The notes under the pieces: generated by a model
The model's database searches: none
What the model was told of the DNA's origin: nothing
Seen by the model: the letters and a program-made list of their open reading frames with translations, nothing else
Part shown: in pieces, positions 11,890-24,172 of the stretch
Position numbering within the stretch: position 1 is the first letter of the stretch
Layout: every line of letters starts with the position of its first letter
Position numbers and translations under genes: made by a program
NCBI GenBank assembly: GCA_036873135.1
Contig: JAPTYO010000011.1
Span: forward strand, 10,755,747 to 10,819,746
DNA: 64,000 nt
Direction: 5' to 3'
Source of the DNA: Clarkia xantiana subsp. parviflora
Taxonomy: Eukaryota; Streptophyta; Magnoliopsida; Myrtales; Onagraceae

Positions 11890-12316
11890 ATGTCTCCTAC
11901 TAATAATTTCCTCATATTTCGTGCACTATTAATGTTGATCATCCTAATTAGCAGCATCACCTCTATGCTTTGTTTGAACAAAAACCCGAGGAATTCGAAT
12001 TCCTCACTGGTAGTGTCATGCAACAATGAAGAAAGAGAAGCTCTGTTGAAGATTAAGTTGAGCCTCTCTGATCCCTTGAAGTTACTGCAATCCTGGGAAT
12101 CTAACGGGGATTGCTGCAAGCGGAAGGGAGTCGGCTGCGATGCTGCCCGAGTTCATTGGAGGATGAAACAACTAAGGTACATTAACCTTTCGCATGTGTA
12201 TCTTGATGGAAAGATTCCTAACACTACAAGAAACTAGGAAATCTTACTAACTTGGAGGTTCTTGACTTGCGTGGTTATACTTATGCATCAACTGGACTAT
12301 ATAGTAATGATGTAAA

Positions 12317-13021
12317 TGTTAGGACTGAAACCACTCGTTGGGGTTGGCCAACAGGTTAATATCCACAGGTTATGACTTAGACCAAAATAATCTCACGGTA
12401 AAATTGCATATAACAATATTGATACCAAATAAACGTAAGAGAGATGACACCGAATTTAACGTGGAAAACCCTCCAATGAGGAGAGTAAAAAACCACGGGA
12501 GCCGGCCGGCAAGGATTCCACTATGTAAACCAGATTTACATCAGTTCGGTCTCAGCGGGAGACCGACAGTAATTGGACCACAACAACAACCTCTCTCGGG
12601 ACTACTATCTCTCACCAAAAGGAGATACATCGTGTTATTGATCGGAATGATCAATACACCACTCACCCGGAAAGATACTCTCCAATTACAATTACCTCGC
12701 ACTCAATATTTCCCCCACACACACTCACACAAAATCTATCTCAACTCAACTTCTACTTATCTCAAAGTGAAGTTCTACCAACTTGATTGTGTTGATATAC
12801 TTGGTGTATTTGGTGTGTTTTGTGATGAATGTAAACAACCTATTTATAGGCAAAAGTTACTAATCACCTCAACTATCAAATTGCGCCAATATTCAAATTA
12901 CGACTTGGACAGTAATGTGAACGACGGCTTGGACGGTAGTGCGAACTTCGGACTTCAAACTTCCTTCAATTGTTGCATGTGTTTGTTGTGTGTGGGATGG
13001 GGATGGAACCACCGTCCATCA
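12317..13021 (-). repeat. 3-prime LTR of the RLP-inserted Copia element
   Basis: A 705-bp LTR in minus orientation with TG...CA ends and a TATA box seen on the plus strand as CCTATTTATAGG (12839-12850). A protein frame running across it on the plus strand is a shadow. Confidence 0.85.
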
Positions 13022-13053
13022 ATCTCCCCCTCCAGACTCTCCCCGTCACTCCA

Positions 13054-14466
13054 CTATATGGAGTCAAGCCCGGCTTGCCTTGCGCCGAGCTCCAACTTTA
13101 CCCTGGGAACGATCTTCGTCAACATGTCTGCAGTATTCTTGTCTGTATGTATCTTCATCAACTTCAGCTGCTTCTCTTTTATCACTGGTCTCAACCAGTG
13201 ATACCTCACATCAATATGCTTTGTTCTCGAGTGATACATCGTATTCTTGCTTAAGTCAATTGCACTTTGACTATCAGAAATACCATGTATTCGTCTTGCA
13301 TCACCCCCAGTTTCTGAAGGAAACTCTTCATCCAAAGCATCTCCTTTACCGCTTCATTAGGCGCAACATATTCAGCTTCAGTTGTCGACATTGCAACACA
13401 CTTCTGCAGCTTGGACTGCCACGATACAGCTCCCCCTGCAAAAGTGAATACATAGCCAGAAGTAGATTTTCTACTATCTTGATCACCTGCCATATCTGCA
13501 TAAACGAACCCTTTTAGAACCGGTTCGCTGCTCCCGAAGCATAAGCACAACCTGGATGTGCCTCGCAGATATTTGAAGATCCATTTCACTGCCTCCCAGT
13601 GCACCTTTCCCGGATTGGAAAGAAACCTACTCACAACACCAACATCATGAGCAATATCTGGTCGTGTACATACCATAGCGTACATCAGCGAACCAACTGC
13701 AGAAGAGTATGGGATAGCCTCCATTGCTTCCTTCTCCGACTATGTTGTTGGACAGTCCTTCGTCAAATTGAAGTGGTTGGCAAGAGGTGTAGCAACCGGC
13801 TTTGCATTATTCATTGCTATGCCGAGAATTTGTTTAGCAGGTCCTAAATTCTTCATGTCAAAGGATTTAGATAATTTCTCTTTCAACCTGCATATCATGC
13901 CAACATCTTGTCCAACAATCAACATGTCATCTACATATAGCAACAAGATAATGAAGTTACCACCAGGAAACTGTCTTATATAGACACATGGATCTGCTTC
14001 AGTTTGTTTATAACTTTAGGAGGTCATAAACGAATCAAACTTCTTATACCATTGCCTTGGAGCCTGCTTCAGACCGTACAGACTCTTCTTCAACTTACAG
14101 ACCAAATTTTCCTTCCCTTGTACTTCAAACTCTTCAGGTTGCTTCATGTATATCTCTTCTGCCAAGTCCCCGTGAAGAAACGCCGTCTTCACGTCAAGTT
14201 GTTCAAGCTCCAGATTCAAACTTGCTACCATAGTAAGTACAACTCGAATTGAACTCATCTTCACCACGGGAGAGAAAATCTCATCAAAGTCAATTCCATG
14301 CTTCTGTGCGAAGCCTTTGACCACCAATCGAGCCTTGTACTTCACCATCTGGTCTCCATCTTTCTTCAACTTGAACACCCATTTTTTTTGCAATGCTTTC
14401 TTGCCTTTCAGCAACTCCACCAACTTATAGGTGTTGTTCTTGTTGAGAGAGTTCATCTCATCTCGC
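13054..14466 (-). pseudogene. Copia reverse transcriptase and RNase H fragment
   Basis: Read from 14466 downward: reverse transcriptase with KKWVFKLKKDGDQMVKYKAR, QLDVKTAFLHGDL and CKLKKSLYGLKQAPRQWY. A frameshift precedes LLYVDDMLIVG (about 13946-13914), the catalytic motif. Then follow VGSLMYAMVCTRPDIAHDVG and the RNase H pieces KSTSGYVFTFAGGAVSW, STTEAEYVA and SDSQSAIDLSKN. It ends at a stop near 13054 just before the polypurine tract. At least three frameshifts are present. The N-terminal side is fused to 63 bp of LTR by deletion. Confidence 0.85.
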
Positions 14467-16106
14467 ACTTCCTTCAATTGTTGCATGTGTTTGTTGTGTG
14501 TGGGATGGGGATGGAACCACCGTCCATCAGTAAAGTGGGTCTCCTCCCTGGTGGCTTTGAGATACCTCGATATCATAGGTGTAAATCTCGAAAATACACC
14601 CCATGTGTTCGAAACATGACGGTTCTCAAGTATGTTGATCTTTCAGAGAATGGATTAGGAGGTGAGATTCCTAGTTCGCTTCGGAATATGACGACGCTCA
14701 CGTACCTTGATCTTTCACGGAACAATATCAATTCTTCAGTTTCGATGTGGTTTGATAGTTTTGAAAGACTTGTTCATCTGGATCTTAGTGGTAATGACTT
14801 CCTGAAGATTGAGGGAGGGCTCTCGCATTTATTTCATAAGACGTAAATGCAACCTCAGGTACCTATATCTGGAGTTCATTAATCTTAAGGGTCAAGTAGA
14901 TATTGGCGGCGAGAATCATTCCTCCTCCGCAACAACTACTAGCTTCTTCTGTGGAGGTGCATCATCCAAGCTAGCAATCTTGGTGGCAAGGAGTACTCAA
15001 TTTAAAGGGAACCTATTTGATTCGTTGGGACATCTTCTTAAGGTATCTACTTCTTCAAAACAACCAATTAGAAGGAACACCTGATGCTGCTCTGGGGAAA
15101 TTGACTAACTTGATCTTTCGGGAAACAAATTGGAAGGGGAAATCCCCCAACCAACTCCAAGGGGCAATCTCTCAACTTCATTTTGCTAATTTGTCCATTT
15201 TGTGGTACTTAGACATTAGAAACAACAACAAGTTCTTCATTAAACTTGCAGCAGCCTGGTTGGGTTCCTCCATTCCAATTGCTTGAGATACGAATGGGGT
15301 CTTGCAGCCCAAAGTGGATACACACAAACCAAGGCTAAGATATTGCATCTTTCAAATGCCAATATATCAGAGGATATACCAGAGATGTTTGCGACTAGCA
15401 CCCAATGGCAAGAGTTGAATCTCTCTCACAACAGCATTCGTGGAAGGATCCTTACACTTCCTTCATCCATTAAATCTTTAGATTTGTCTTACAATCTCAT
15501 ATGTGGCATCATGATTGAAAATATTTCTAATTCAAAGTTGAACTGGATTGTTATCTCGCATAATCAACTTTCTGGAGTCATCCCGCAAAATCTACCAGAT
15601 ATGGAGGCCTTGTTTCTCAATGATAACCACTTGAATGGTTCGATACCAGCTTCATTGTGCTACTTGGAGTCGTTGGACTTGTCAAACAATCACTTATCGG
15701 GGACAATTCCATCAAGCATTTCTACTTTGGCATCATTGAGCCACTTCAACTAATCAAACAACGACCTTCAAAGAGCGCCCAACTGGATACTCTTGATGAC
15801 TCGAAACATTCAATTTATGCTGGCAATCCTTTACTTTGTGGTGAGCAGTTGTCAAATAAATGTCCAGGTGATCGCGAGGATCCAGTAACTTCACCAAGAG
15901 AAGAACAAGAAGAATATCATGATGATGATGTTTTACATAGGTGTAATGTTGGGATTCGTAATCGAGTTTGGGGGAGTATTTGTTACTTTAGTGCTCAACA
16001 GGAAATGGAGAACTGCATATTTGTTGAGGATGCAATGGGGAGTGTTTATGTTGCTGTGAAAGTGAAGGTGAACAAGATAAAAAGAAGAAGAACCGGAGGC
16101 GTATAA

Positions 16107-16269
16107 GAGAAGGTACTTAAGTTACGATTACATGGTAATTGCTTTTGTATGTTTTATTATTTACTTGTTGTGTAACAATAAGACATTCGTAAATTCATTC
16201 ATTCATTCACCATAATCATAGTTTGTTACAAAGTAAGTAATTAACAAGCCTTGACTGCTGCTCCTGTTG
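16107..16269. other. Shared 3-prime region of convergent RLP and NIPA genes
   Basis: The plus-strand RLP pseudogene and the minus-strand NIPA gene end 163 bp apart. The stretch includes a short ATTC repeat (near 16195-16210). It probably holds the 3-prime UTR and poly-A signals of NIPA on the minus strand. Confidence 0.5.
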
Positions 16270-19200
16270 TTACACATCTTCTTTACTTTCAAGCCTTGCT
16301 CTGGCAGTAGAAGAAGATGATGATGATAGCATGTGCTGCAAGGTTGATGCTTGAATTACTGTGCTCGGGCTCGAGTCCCGACCTGCTGCCTGGCTTAAAG
16401 CAGAAGAAGAAGGAGACTTCCTTACTACTATGCTGCTGCTCCTCCCTAGTTGCCGCAGACGCCTTGGAAGGTGCCCAATCACCCGTGTCGAGCTCACCAG
16501 AAAAACAACACCAACCATGATCAAAACCCTGCAATTCAATCAAAACATTCAATGACTTTGTAAATAACAATCAACAACCTTTTACGTTTAATTAGGAGGA
16601 TTTGGGGTTAATCAGTGTAAAATCGTCATTTATAAATTAAGCTAATTTAATAAGTTACTTGAAACGCGCGTGTGTGTGTGTGTGTGAATTTCCATCCACT
16701 TATGAAGGGTAAATTGGAAAAAGGGTGACAACAACGAGATTTGAAACATAAATCGCGGTAAAAAAAAAAACAAAAAAATAACCTTAAAAGGGTAATCGTG
16801 TGATTTTGGCTCAAACATAATGATCCAGCACTTAAACTATTCCCTTTTTATTAACAAAAAAGGAAGAAAACTTAGCTCATTTTGTAAACATACTCCTCCA
16901 TAACCTTATTTCCATGGATTTTGTCCCAAAAAAAATCCTATTTGAACTCACCATCCTAGAAGAAGGGTAAATCGGGAGGTTGCAGCAGCTGGCAACCTTT
17001 CACCCAATGCAAGCATACCAGCAAGTACTCCTGACACAATCGATGCCACTGCTGCGCATGTTGACACCACAATTGCCCTCCCATGTTTTAAACCTCGTGT
17101 CTTGATCACCAAAACAAAACACATTAAAACCTCCAAAGAGTAGTAGCTGTAAATGAAGTAAAACGAGTGCAAAAGCCTGTTCTTTACTTTGTGGTAAAGA
17201 GGAAATATCGATGCTGTAAAAGAAACTACCTGGTAGAAGAAGCCAGTTCCGCTGCAGCAAATACTAATCGCAATGCATATAGGAACCAGTAACGGAGAGA
17301 AGCCCTGCTCCAAGAACAAGAATCCCATTTTCGATATCACAGAAGCCATCCTAGATATTCAAGACATGCAACATCCGATAAAATAAACAAAGGAAATGAA
17401 ATATAACTTTCTTTATATCACACAATTTTTTAGTAGTAGTGTACCCAAATAAGATGCCAGATTCGAGTCCATATATAATTTCTTCCACAACTTCATATTC
17501 CACCTGCAAGAGTAATAAACACAATGTCAAATGATTGATCGAATATCAGCATAGCTTCCAACGTCACAAATGAGTATTTACCATCTCCTGTTCTCTGCGT
17601 TGACGTTTGTAAATGCGTAGCCATCCATTTAGAAGTATCTGCATCAGTTTCATCGGATATTCAAGGCAAAATCCCAATTTTATGAACCTCAAGAGTAAGC
17701 AGTAAAAGAAAGGGAAAATATTAGTGGTCCAAGTGACATCTTGTTTTCAAGATGAGATGGAAAGAAATGGATGTTGATGGATTCAATTTGGTTCCGTATT
17801 CTCTATTGTGAAAAGGAACTAAAATGGAAACTGAAGTATTCAGATTTCAGTAAATCAGTAAAATGAAGAAGTCAAACGAACAAACTTTAAGCATTTTGAT
17901 ACCCAATAAGACGTAAAATTCTAGAGATGTTAGTGCAAAATGGTAATGCTAGAATCAATAGGACCCGACAAAACTTAGGTTCACATAAAACTAAGAAGTA
18001 GAAACTGTTTTTCTAATAGGCTGCTTAGTGAGTTTTTGTACAAGGCTGGCTAACTCTATCTATATGATTAGAATTTTCATTTGAGCATTATAGATGGTAT
18101 TTGCAGTAAATGTTATAATTATCTTGAACAGTATAACATGTTATCAAGAAGGTATGTCTTATTGAATGAGGCGAGCGTCTCTTTTGCGCCTCAATTTTTT
18201 AGGCGATAATTTGCTGTTGCACCTCAGTGTGCCTTGCGCCTTTGAGAACATTGTGTCAAATTCAGGTTTACGTTAAGACTAGAAATAACAACACTCTGAT
18301 ACTAGATTACTAGAAACAGCTTGGATAAGATACCTACAAACACGATGGCAACAATGAACACGAGCCATGGTAAATGCAGAATAGATATTGCAGGAGACTG
18401 TTGTTCCTCACCTCCAGCACCAACTCCTGAAAAACATTATCGATATGTTCACCGATTGGAGCAGTAAAGATTAGTGTTTGTGAAAATGAAACAATTACCA
18501 AATTTGATTACCTATGGTGCCAATACCCGCGAGGGTTATTCCCATCCAGTCAATCACATTCATTACTTCTTTCAGATAAAAGTGGGAAAAAACTGAAAGA
18601 ATAGCAAGACCGCATCCAGAAACTGGTTGTATTACTGATACCTGAAAGTATAAATCAAGACCTAAACCATATTAAATAGCAGAAAGCACATTTGCCCAGT
18701 GGGATAAACTACAAGAGGCTAATTAACTCTTCAATTCATAGTTCATAGATAATAAAAAGTAAAAAGCTAGAGAATATTTGTTACAATGACTGGCATGAAT
18801 CTAAAGCACTTACAGGAGCTAAGGACAAGGCCCTCAACATCAACATGGCTCCGAATATATCCATAACAAAGCCTATGAACCATATTTTGTTAAGAGCATA
18901 TGCCCTTATAACCTGCATAAGGTAAATAAAAAAAGCATATACCAGTCAGAACTAGAACCACCAAGACAACCAAGATGAACTGTTACAAAACCTCTTTTTT
19001 TAAGGAAAACAAAATATTCTTTGAAATGGAAGGCACAACCCAATCATCCCTACTATAAAATGTTCAAATTGAACAAGAACATATTAACTAAACTGAAGAT
19101 CGCATGCATAGAACCTAGCAGTATATTTAACTGAATCCAGTAAAAGAACACAACAATGAGTTCATACATCATGCTTACAAAGTGTATACATTCAAAGTGC

Positions 19201-19735
19201 TTAAAACTCTACTAGACTATTGCCGATGTAGCCACATTCACAAATGCACAGCAAAACCAAGTGCCTAGTGTTTTTCTTGAAGTGATTAACGTTTGAAGCC
19301 TAACATTTCTAATTTATATATCAGTGCAGGGTGTGCGTATATTAGTACGACCTTAAAATCCAAGATCGTCTTAGTATTGCGCTTGCGTCAATAAGAAATT
19401 ATGTCATTCAATTTCTTAAACCAAATTGAATTAATTAAAGCAAGACTAGATATAAACGACAACTGAAGCTAATTCCTTCCTGCGGGCGAAGAAACCTATT
19501 CAATCCGCTAAGGTAATTTGATTGAGATAGCAACGTATAGCCAAATTCCCATTTGGGTTATTTGAAATTGTCTAGATCATCACGAATCCTGAACCACCAA
19601 CCAAATCACAATAGAAGCAAGAACCTTGAGCTTGAACGAAAGAGGAGGAAGAATAACGGTGCCCTTCTTCTGAAGAACCTTCCCGATGTTATTGCCTGCC
19701 GTTGCCGCCAAAGTCAGAATAATTGCCTCCCACAT
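16270..19735 (-). CDS. Probable magnesium transporter, NIPA8/NIPA9 type
   Basis: Nine exons join in frame into 357 residues: 19625-19735, 18814-18912, 18512-18641, 18338-18426, 17582-17638, 17445-17503, 17230-17350, 16952-17100 and 16270-16528. All introns are GT-AG; the exon 1 donor (GTTCTT) is weak beyond GT. The start [16 protein letters not shown] is followed by [18 protein letters not shown], then [39 protein letters not shown] and [14 protein letters not shown]. It ends with a hydrophilic tail containing IGHLPRRLR and VIQASTL. These match the plant NIPA subgroup annotated as Mg2+ transporters, which are multi-pass membrane proteins with several hydrophobic helices. Length and exon phases are normal, and I see no frameshift or stop, so this is one of the few intact host genes here. 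Transport activity is inferred from the family. Confidence 0.92.
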
Positions 19736-20540
19736 ATTGCTCTTTCCAATCTGGGTCTCGCAGAACGGAAATGCAAGAACAAGAATAAAGAGACGGTGTG
19801 AGCTTTTCCTCGTCGATATTAGCTACAGGAGGAGGCAAGGAATGTTGCCACAAAGGTGGAACTTTTCCTCGTCGATAAAGAAGCTCGCTTGACCCCTCCC
19901 TCCCTGAAGCCGTTGATTTTCCTTTGGAGTCGTCGTGATTAGATTTGGGTTCGTACCAAGGCCAGAACCTAAGCCGCCGTAGATCTAGTTGAAGAAGTCA
20001 AACCCAGGTCACAAAATAGAAGATTAACACACAAAAAATACTCTTAGATTAAAGTCAGAGACCATTTAAATTTGAATTAATATATATATATATATATTGG
20101 TCATATTTGGTTAGTTACATTTCTCATTTGTATATGTGTTGTTTGGTTCGAGTATGAGCTTTCAAATGTCTAAATACTCTTTTTAAATTCATTCTTTATC
20201 GTATTTTTCATGTCTTCATTAAATTCAACAAGATTTTCATTAAAAAAAAAAAATTTTAATTTGTTTCATTTTATCCAGAAATCAAATCCAATATTAGAAA
20301 ATTTTAAATTAATAAAAAAAAAAGATCTTTTGAATAAAAAATTGCAAAATAAATCGTGATGAATGCTGCAGAAAGAATCAAACTAAAGTTGCAGCCACTA
20401 AAGAGCCACCATGCCAAGAAATGGAAAGCTCGTTGTACAGACAAATAATTATCTACAAAAAAAGAAACATAATTAATATTATTTATTATATCATTCAAAT
20501 TAGCTAAATTAAGTTGAAGATTAGCTGAAGTGCATTGAGA
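19736..20540. other. NIPA 5-prime side and AT-rich intergenic DNA
   Basis: Positions 19736 to about 19990 are C/T- and G-rich and probably hold the NIPA 5-prime UTR and promoter. An AT microsatellite lies at about 20080-20097. The rest to 20540 is AT-rich without recognised features. Confidence 0.45.
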
Positions 20541-21964
20541 GTAGGGACAAAAGACCTCCTATTCGCATGGTTGATTATGTTGCTTCGTCTTCATCTGATG
20601 TTTATCCCATTTTTTATGATAATATTTCTATTTTCAAGTTTGTAGAACATGTATCATATGCAGAGGCTGCACATGATCCTTATAAAGTGAAAGCTTTGGT
20701 AAATGAGATTTCTGTCTTGGAGGAAATCACAATTGTGATATAGTTTCACTCCAGCTGGTAAGAAACTTATAGGATCTAAATGAGTTTTTGAAGTACAACT
20801 CTGATGGTACTTCAGAGAGATATAAAGCTAGGTTGGTTGCTAAGGGCTATAAATAGCAGTTTTGCATTGATTATTATGAAAATTTATCTCATGTTGTGAA
20901 AATGGACACTGTTATATTAGTCTTGCTTTAGCTAATTCTAAAAAATAGTCACTATTCCAAATAGATATTTTCAATGTTTTTTTGCGGAGATCTATCTGTT
21001 AAGTATATATGTCTTTGGCACAAGGTTTTTATAATTAGGAGAAGTATTATGGTAGTCAAAACTTGGATTGTAGATTACAAAATATTTGTATGATTTAAAG
21101 TAAACTTCTAGACATTGAAATTTGAAATTGACTGAATCCCTTTTTACATGTTTGGTTATTATCAGTCTTTATATGATTAGTCCTAATTTTTTATTAAAAA
21201 AATGGTTATCTGATTGTTGTTTTGTTACTTTATGTGCGTAATTTACTTATTACTGGAAACAATAGTAAATTGATTGCTGAGTTAAAAAATATGTTGGAAA
21301 TGAGTTTCAAAATGAAAGACTTTGGGGAATTACAGTATTTTCTAGGTATTGAGGTTGCTAGGTCTGAAAATGAGATTTTTTGTTCCAACAAACATATGAT
21401 TTAGAATTAATTTCCGAGGTTGGTTTGGCAGGTTGCCCTATGGAAGTTAATGTAAAATTTACAAGCAAATAATATATGATGGTGCTTCGAGTATAAATTT
21501 GAATGATCATGTTCTAAGTGATGTGTGTTGGAAATTATAGTACTTGTGTCGCCCTTTATAGGAGCCCGTTAACAATGCATAACTGAGTGTGAGTTAATTA
21601 GAAGCAACAAACCCATTAATTAGGCATATGTTTCGAATTAATTAGGAGTTAGGGCCCTATTGGGCTAGCTCATTAACTAGAATGATTAAGGTCCATTGAT
21701 TGGACCATTATAAGGTAATTCGACCGGCTCATAATTAGGTATACTTGGTGGTCAAGTTTTGACCATCTAAGATTAAGAAATGTGAATATTATCTTTAAAG
21801 ATATATTTAGTAAATTCAATATATTATTTAATATAGGGAAAAAAAAATATACATCATTAATGATAGTATATATTTAAAAGGAAATAATATATTGTTTAAT
21901 ATATTATATTATATTTAGAGTGAATAAGTAGTAGTAGAAGATTATATATAGCTATAAAGGGAAT

Positions 21965-22023
<59 letters not shown>

Positions 22024-22790
22024 ATCTTAGAAGATTAAGATCTTGGAAACAAATCACATCCCCCTATAAATACCTAGTTCGGCCGAAATCATCATTGATA
22101 TTTCTTGGTGTGCAAATTAATATTCACACAACAAATAGTGAAAGATAGTTGTCTGAAACTAGTAAAACCCTAGTTCATCCCTTCCTTCTGTGAGGTTTAG
22201 TCGGTGGAGACTTATCCTCCTTTTGTGTTAAGAGCAAGATTGGAGGACCCCGTCTGACAAGCCGCGATACAACCTACGTTCAGGATCTTGGAGAAGGATG
22301 AAAACACCAAAGGATCCGTGAGGATAATCTCACCAACACCTATAAGTTTTCTTGATGAATTACTTGTAGTTACCGATTATCCAATGGTCTTTTCCTACAA
22401 TGTGTCCTCTTTCAGAAAACTGATAGGAAAACTTATTTATTTAACTCTTATCAGACATGACATAGCTTATTTTGTGCATCAGTTAAGTCAATATTATACA
22501 AGAGCTAAAGTTGTCCCATTAAGATGCAGCTTTGAAAATTGTTAGGTATATTAAGTTGGAGCTTGGTAAAGATATGCTTCTATTTGCTGATAATAATGTT
22601 GAATTATTTGCCTTCTGTTATTCAGATTGGGCTCATGTTCTGAGACAGAGAGTCATTGCAAGTTATGCGAAATATGCAGTGATCGAAGACTTGCATGGAA
22701 GAAAATATATGAATTATGATCCATTACCAACCATAAAAACTTATTTCCATTCTATTAATATGGACAATCACTTTTCAAAATGACATGTAC
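20541..22790 (+). pseudogene. Copia pol relic split by a solo LTR
   Basis: Degenerate reverse transcriptase starts with RPPIRMVDYVASSSSD (about 20555). It continues through KYNSDGTSERYKARLVAKGY (about 20796-20854), an altered catalytic site LLLYVRNLLITGNN (about 21213-21260, with the YVDD aspartates lost) and MKDFGELQYFLGIEVARS (about 21310-21365). After the solo LTR the frame resumes with SFRKLIGKLIYLTLIRHDIA (about 22409-22468) and an RNase H-like part. Many stops and small gaps are present. It is old compared with the LTR that split it. Confidence 0.75.
21526..22399 (+). mobile_element. Solo LTR in a Copia relic
   Basis: An 874-bp sequence starting TGTTGGAAAT and ending TTTTCCTACA, flanked by a perfect 5-bp TSD ATGTG (21521-21525 and 22400-22404). 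Removing it restores the reading sense of the surrounding pol relic (LSDV|SSFRKLIGK). It has a TATA box CTATAAATAC (22064-22073) and an expanded (AT)n run at about 21968-22020. No internal coding region is present, so it is an unequal-recombination product. Confidence 0.85.
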
Positions 22791-23156
22791 ATTTGGAGCT
22801 TCTTCTAATGGAAACACCTCCCTCTTTAATCTTTAACACATCTTTCCTCTATTTAAAAAACATCTCATCAGTTGGTTTCAACTTTTCACCTTACCAAAAA
22901 TACCCCTAAAAACAAATCCAATCCCTAAAATACCCCAAATAGTTCTCGTCCCAATTTCTCTTCACCCATCGCAAACCCCCAAAATACCTCACACGTCAGT
23001 CAAATTCTTCCAACCTTGCTGTAACGCTCTTTCACGGCTACTGCTTCACTTCTAATACCCCTAGGTGAAATCGGTGCTTCACTTAGACCTACTATAGCTT
23101 TTCCCTTCTCATACGTTACATCTATTGTTCTTCCTTTTTCTACGTTTGTTTATGAG
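22791..23156. other. Intergenic stretch, nothing recognised
   Basis: C/T-rich on the plus strand with no clear terminal repeat, reading frame or RNA gene. Confidence 0.4.
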
Positions 23157-24159
23157 AAATTTACCAAAATAAGCATATTTTAAATTAAAAATACAAATTA
23201 GGCCCCGGAAATTAAAAATTTCACAAATAGGCAAACCCTAGAATCTCATTCAAGGATTTGACCAGGTCAATTTTTTTTTTTAACTAAAGCATTTTTGGTC
23301 TTCTCTCTCATTCACTCATCTCACTTCTCACGTTTTTTCTCTCCACGACCGCCCTTGCTGTGCCTGACCACCCGCTCCGCCGCGCCACACGCCGCAGGAC
23401 AGCTGCTCTGTCACGCCACCGCACCCGCCAGCCAGCCCGCGATTCGTCGAGCCCCTCCACCCCTAAACCCGCCGGAAGCTCCACCACTCCGCCTCGTCGT
23501 TGCTTCGCCGTCGTCCCGCTAGCAACGGCTCGCCGGAGGTAGCCAATTTTGGACAAGTAAGGTCGCTCACCGGAGTAGTTCCAAATCCAAAACCCTAACT
23601 TTAGAATTTAGAGCAATTACCCAATTTGAGGTAAATTGATGCTATTTTTTTTTAATTATTAACAATTTTAGTGTTTAATTGTTGATTGGTTTGCATAATT
23701 GCGATTAAATATGCATTATTTAGATCATTATTAGTCAATTTGAGGTAAATTGATGATATTTTCTTTAATTATGAAAAATTTTAGTGTGTAATTGTTGAAT
23801 GGTTTGCATAATTTTGATTAATATGCATTATTTGAAGTGGCTGTCAAAATAATGTTTTTTTTTTATTTGAAGGAACAAGATTCTAAGGTTTGTATTTTAA
23901 ATATTAGGATTAATTTAAATGTTGGATGTTCTTTTTAAATATTTTTTATTAAAATGCTATGAAAATTTTTTTAAAAAAATTTAAGTCAAACGCTTTTGGT
24001 CAAACCCTAGAATGGGATTCGAGGGTTTGACTGGAGTCTTCGGTCAAACCCTCGAATGCCATTCGAGGGTTTGACCGAGGGTTTGCTCAGATTTGACATT
24101 TCCAACTTAGTGTGCCTATTTTTGTATTTACCAATTAAAATATGCTTAGTTAGCAAATC
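23157..24159. mobile_element. TIR transposon candidate with a GC-rich insert
   Basis: The left end (near 23157-23205, with AAGCATATTTTAAATT and ATACAAATTAGGC) and the right end (near 24113-24159) are imperfect inverted repeats of about 45 bp. Inside is a GC-rich block at 23340-23550, unlike its AT-rich surroundings, encoding Pro/Arg-rich frames on both strands; it looks like captured gene sequence. A perfect 17-bp-arm hairpin sits at 24042-24076, within repeats of the word GGTCAAACCCT. No convincing TSD was found, so the superfamily is unsettled (a Mutator-like capture element is my guess). Confidence 0.45.
24042..24076. repeat. Perfect hairpin, 17-bp arms
   Basis: Arms GGTCAAACCCTCGAATG and CATTCGAGGGTTTGACC with one base between them. 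The neighbouring sequence (24001-24030, and 23226-23262 at the other end of the element) carries diverged copies of the same words. Confidence 0.85.
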
Positions 24160-24172
24160 AACTCTTGTTTTA

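Larger units (their letters stand above)
12317..14529 (-). mobile_element. Rearranged Copia element inside the RLP gene
   Basis: Flanked by a perfect 5-bp TSD, GTAAA (12312-12316 and 14530-14534). On the minus strand it starts TGATGGACGG and ends CCTAACA. A complete LTR lies at 12317-13021, with a polypurine tract next to it (13022-13033, GGAGGGGGAGAT on the minus strand). At the other end only 63 bp of LTR remain (14467-14529, matching 12959-13021), joined directly to pol. Gag, protease and integrase are deleted. Confidence 0.9.
11890..16106 (+). pseudogene. LRR receptor-like protein (RLP, EIX2-like class), broken
   Basis: The start chosen is the ATG at 11890, which gives a hydrophobic signal peptide (MSPTNNFLIFRALLMLIILI). 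The cap domain follows, with CNNEEREALLKIK and DCCKRKGVGCD, then leucine-rich repeats such as LRYINLSHVYLDGKIPNT and LDLSNNHLSGTIPSSI. The C-terminal part has YAGNPLLCGE. A transmembrane segment (IGVMLGFVIEFGGVFVTLVL, about 15940-15998) lies in a shifted frame, followed by a Lys/Arg-rich tail. RLPs are plasma-membrane immune receptors without a kinase. Damage includes an 8-bp insertion near 12228, a 2.2-kb Copia insertion at 12317-14529, several stops and frameshifts (near 14610, 14845, 15080 and 15750) and missing N-terminal repeats. Across the Copia element the LRR frame resumes cleanly (NDV to KWVSSLVALRYLDI), so the gene was probably coding when hit. Confidence 0.85.

Noticed and set aside
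12338..13517. Frames of 192-287 codons on the plus strand
   Set aside because: They run across the LTR and the antisense side of Copia RNase H; no plant protein motif is present.
23295..23556. Pro/Arg-rich frames on both strands
   Set aside because: GC-rich block inside a TIR element; three overlapping frames without domain or start context. Mentioned only as possible captured sequence.
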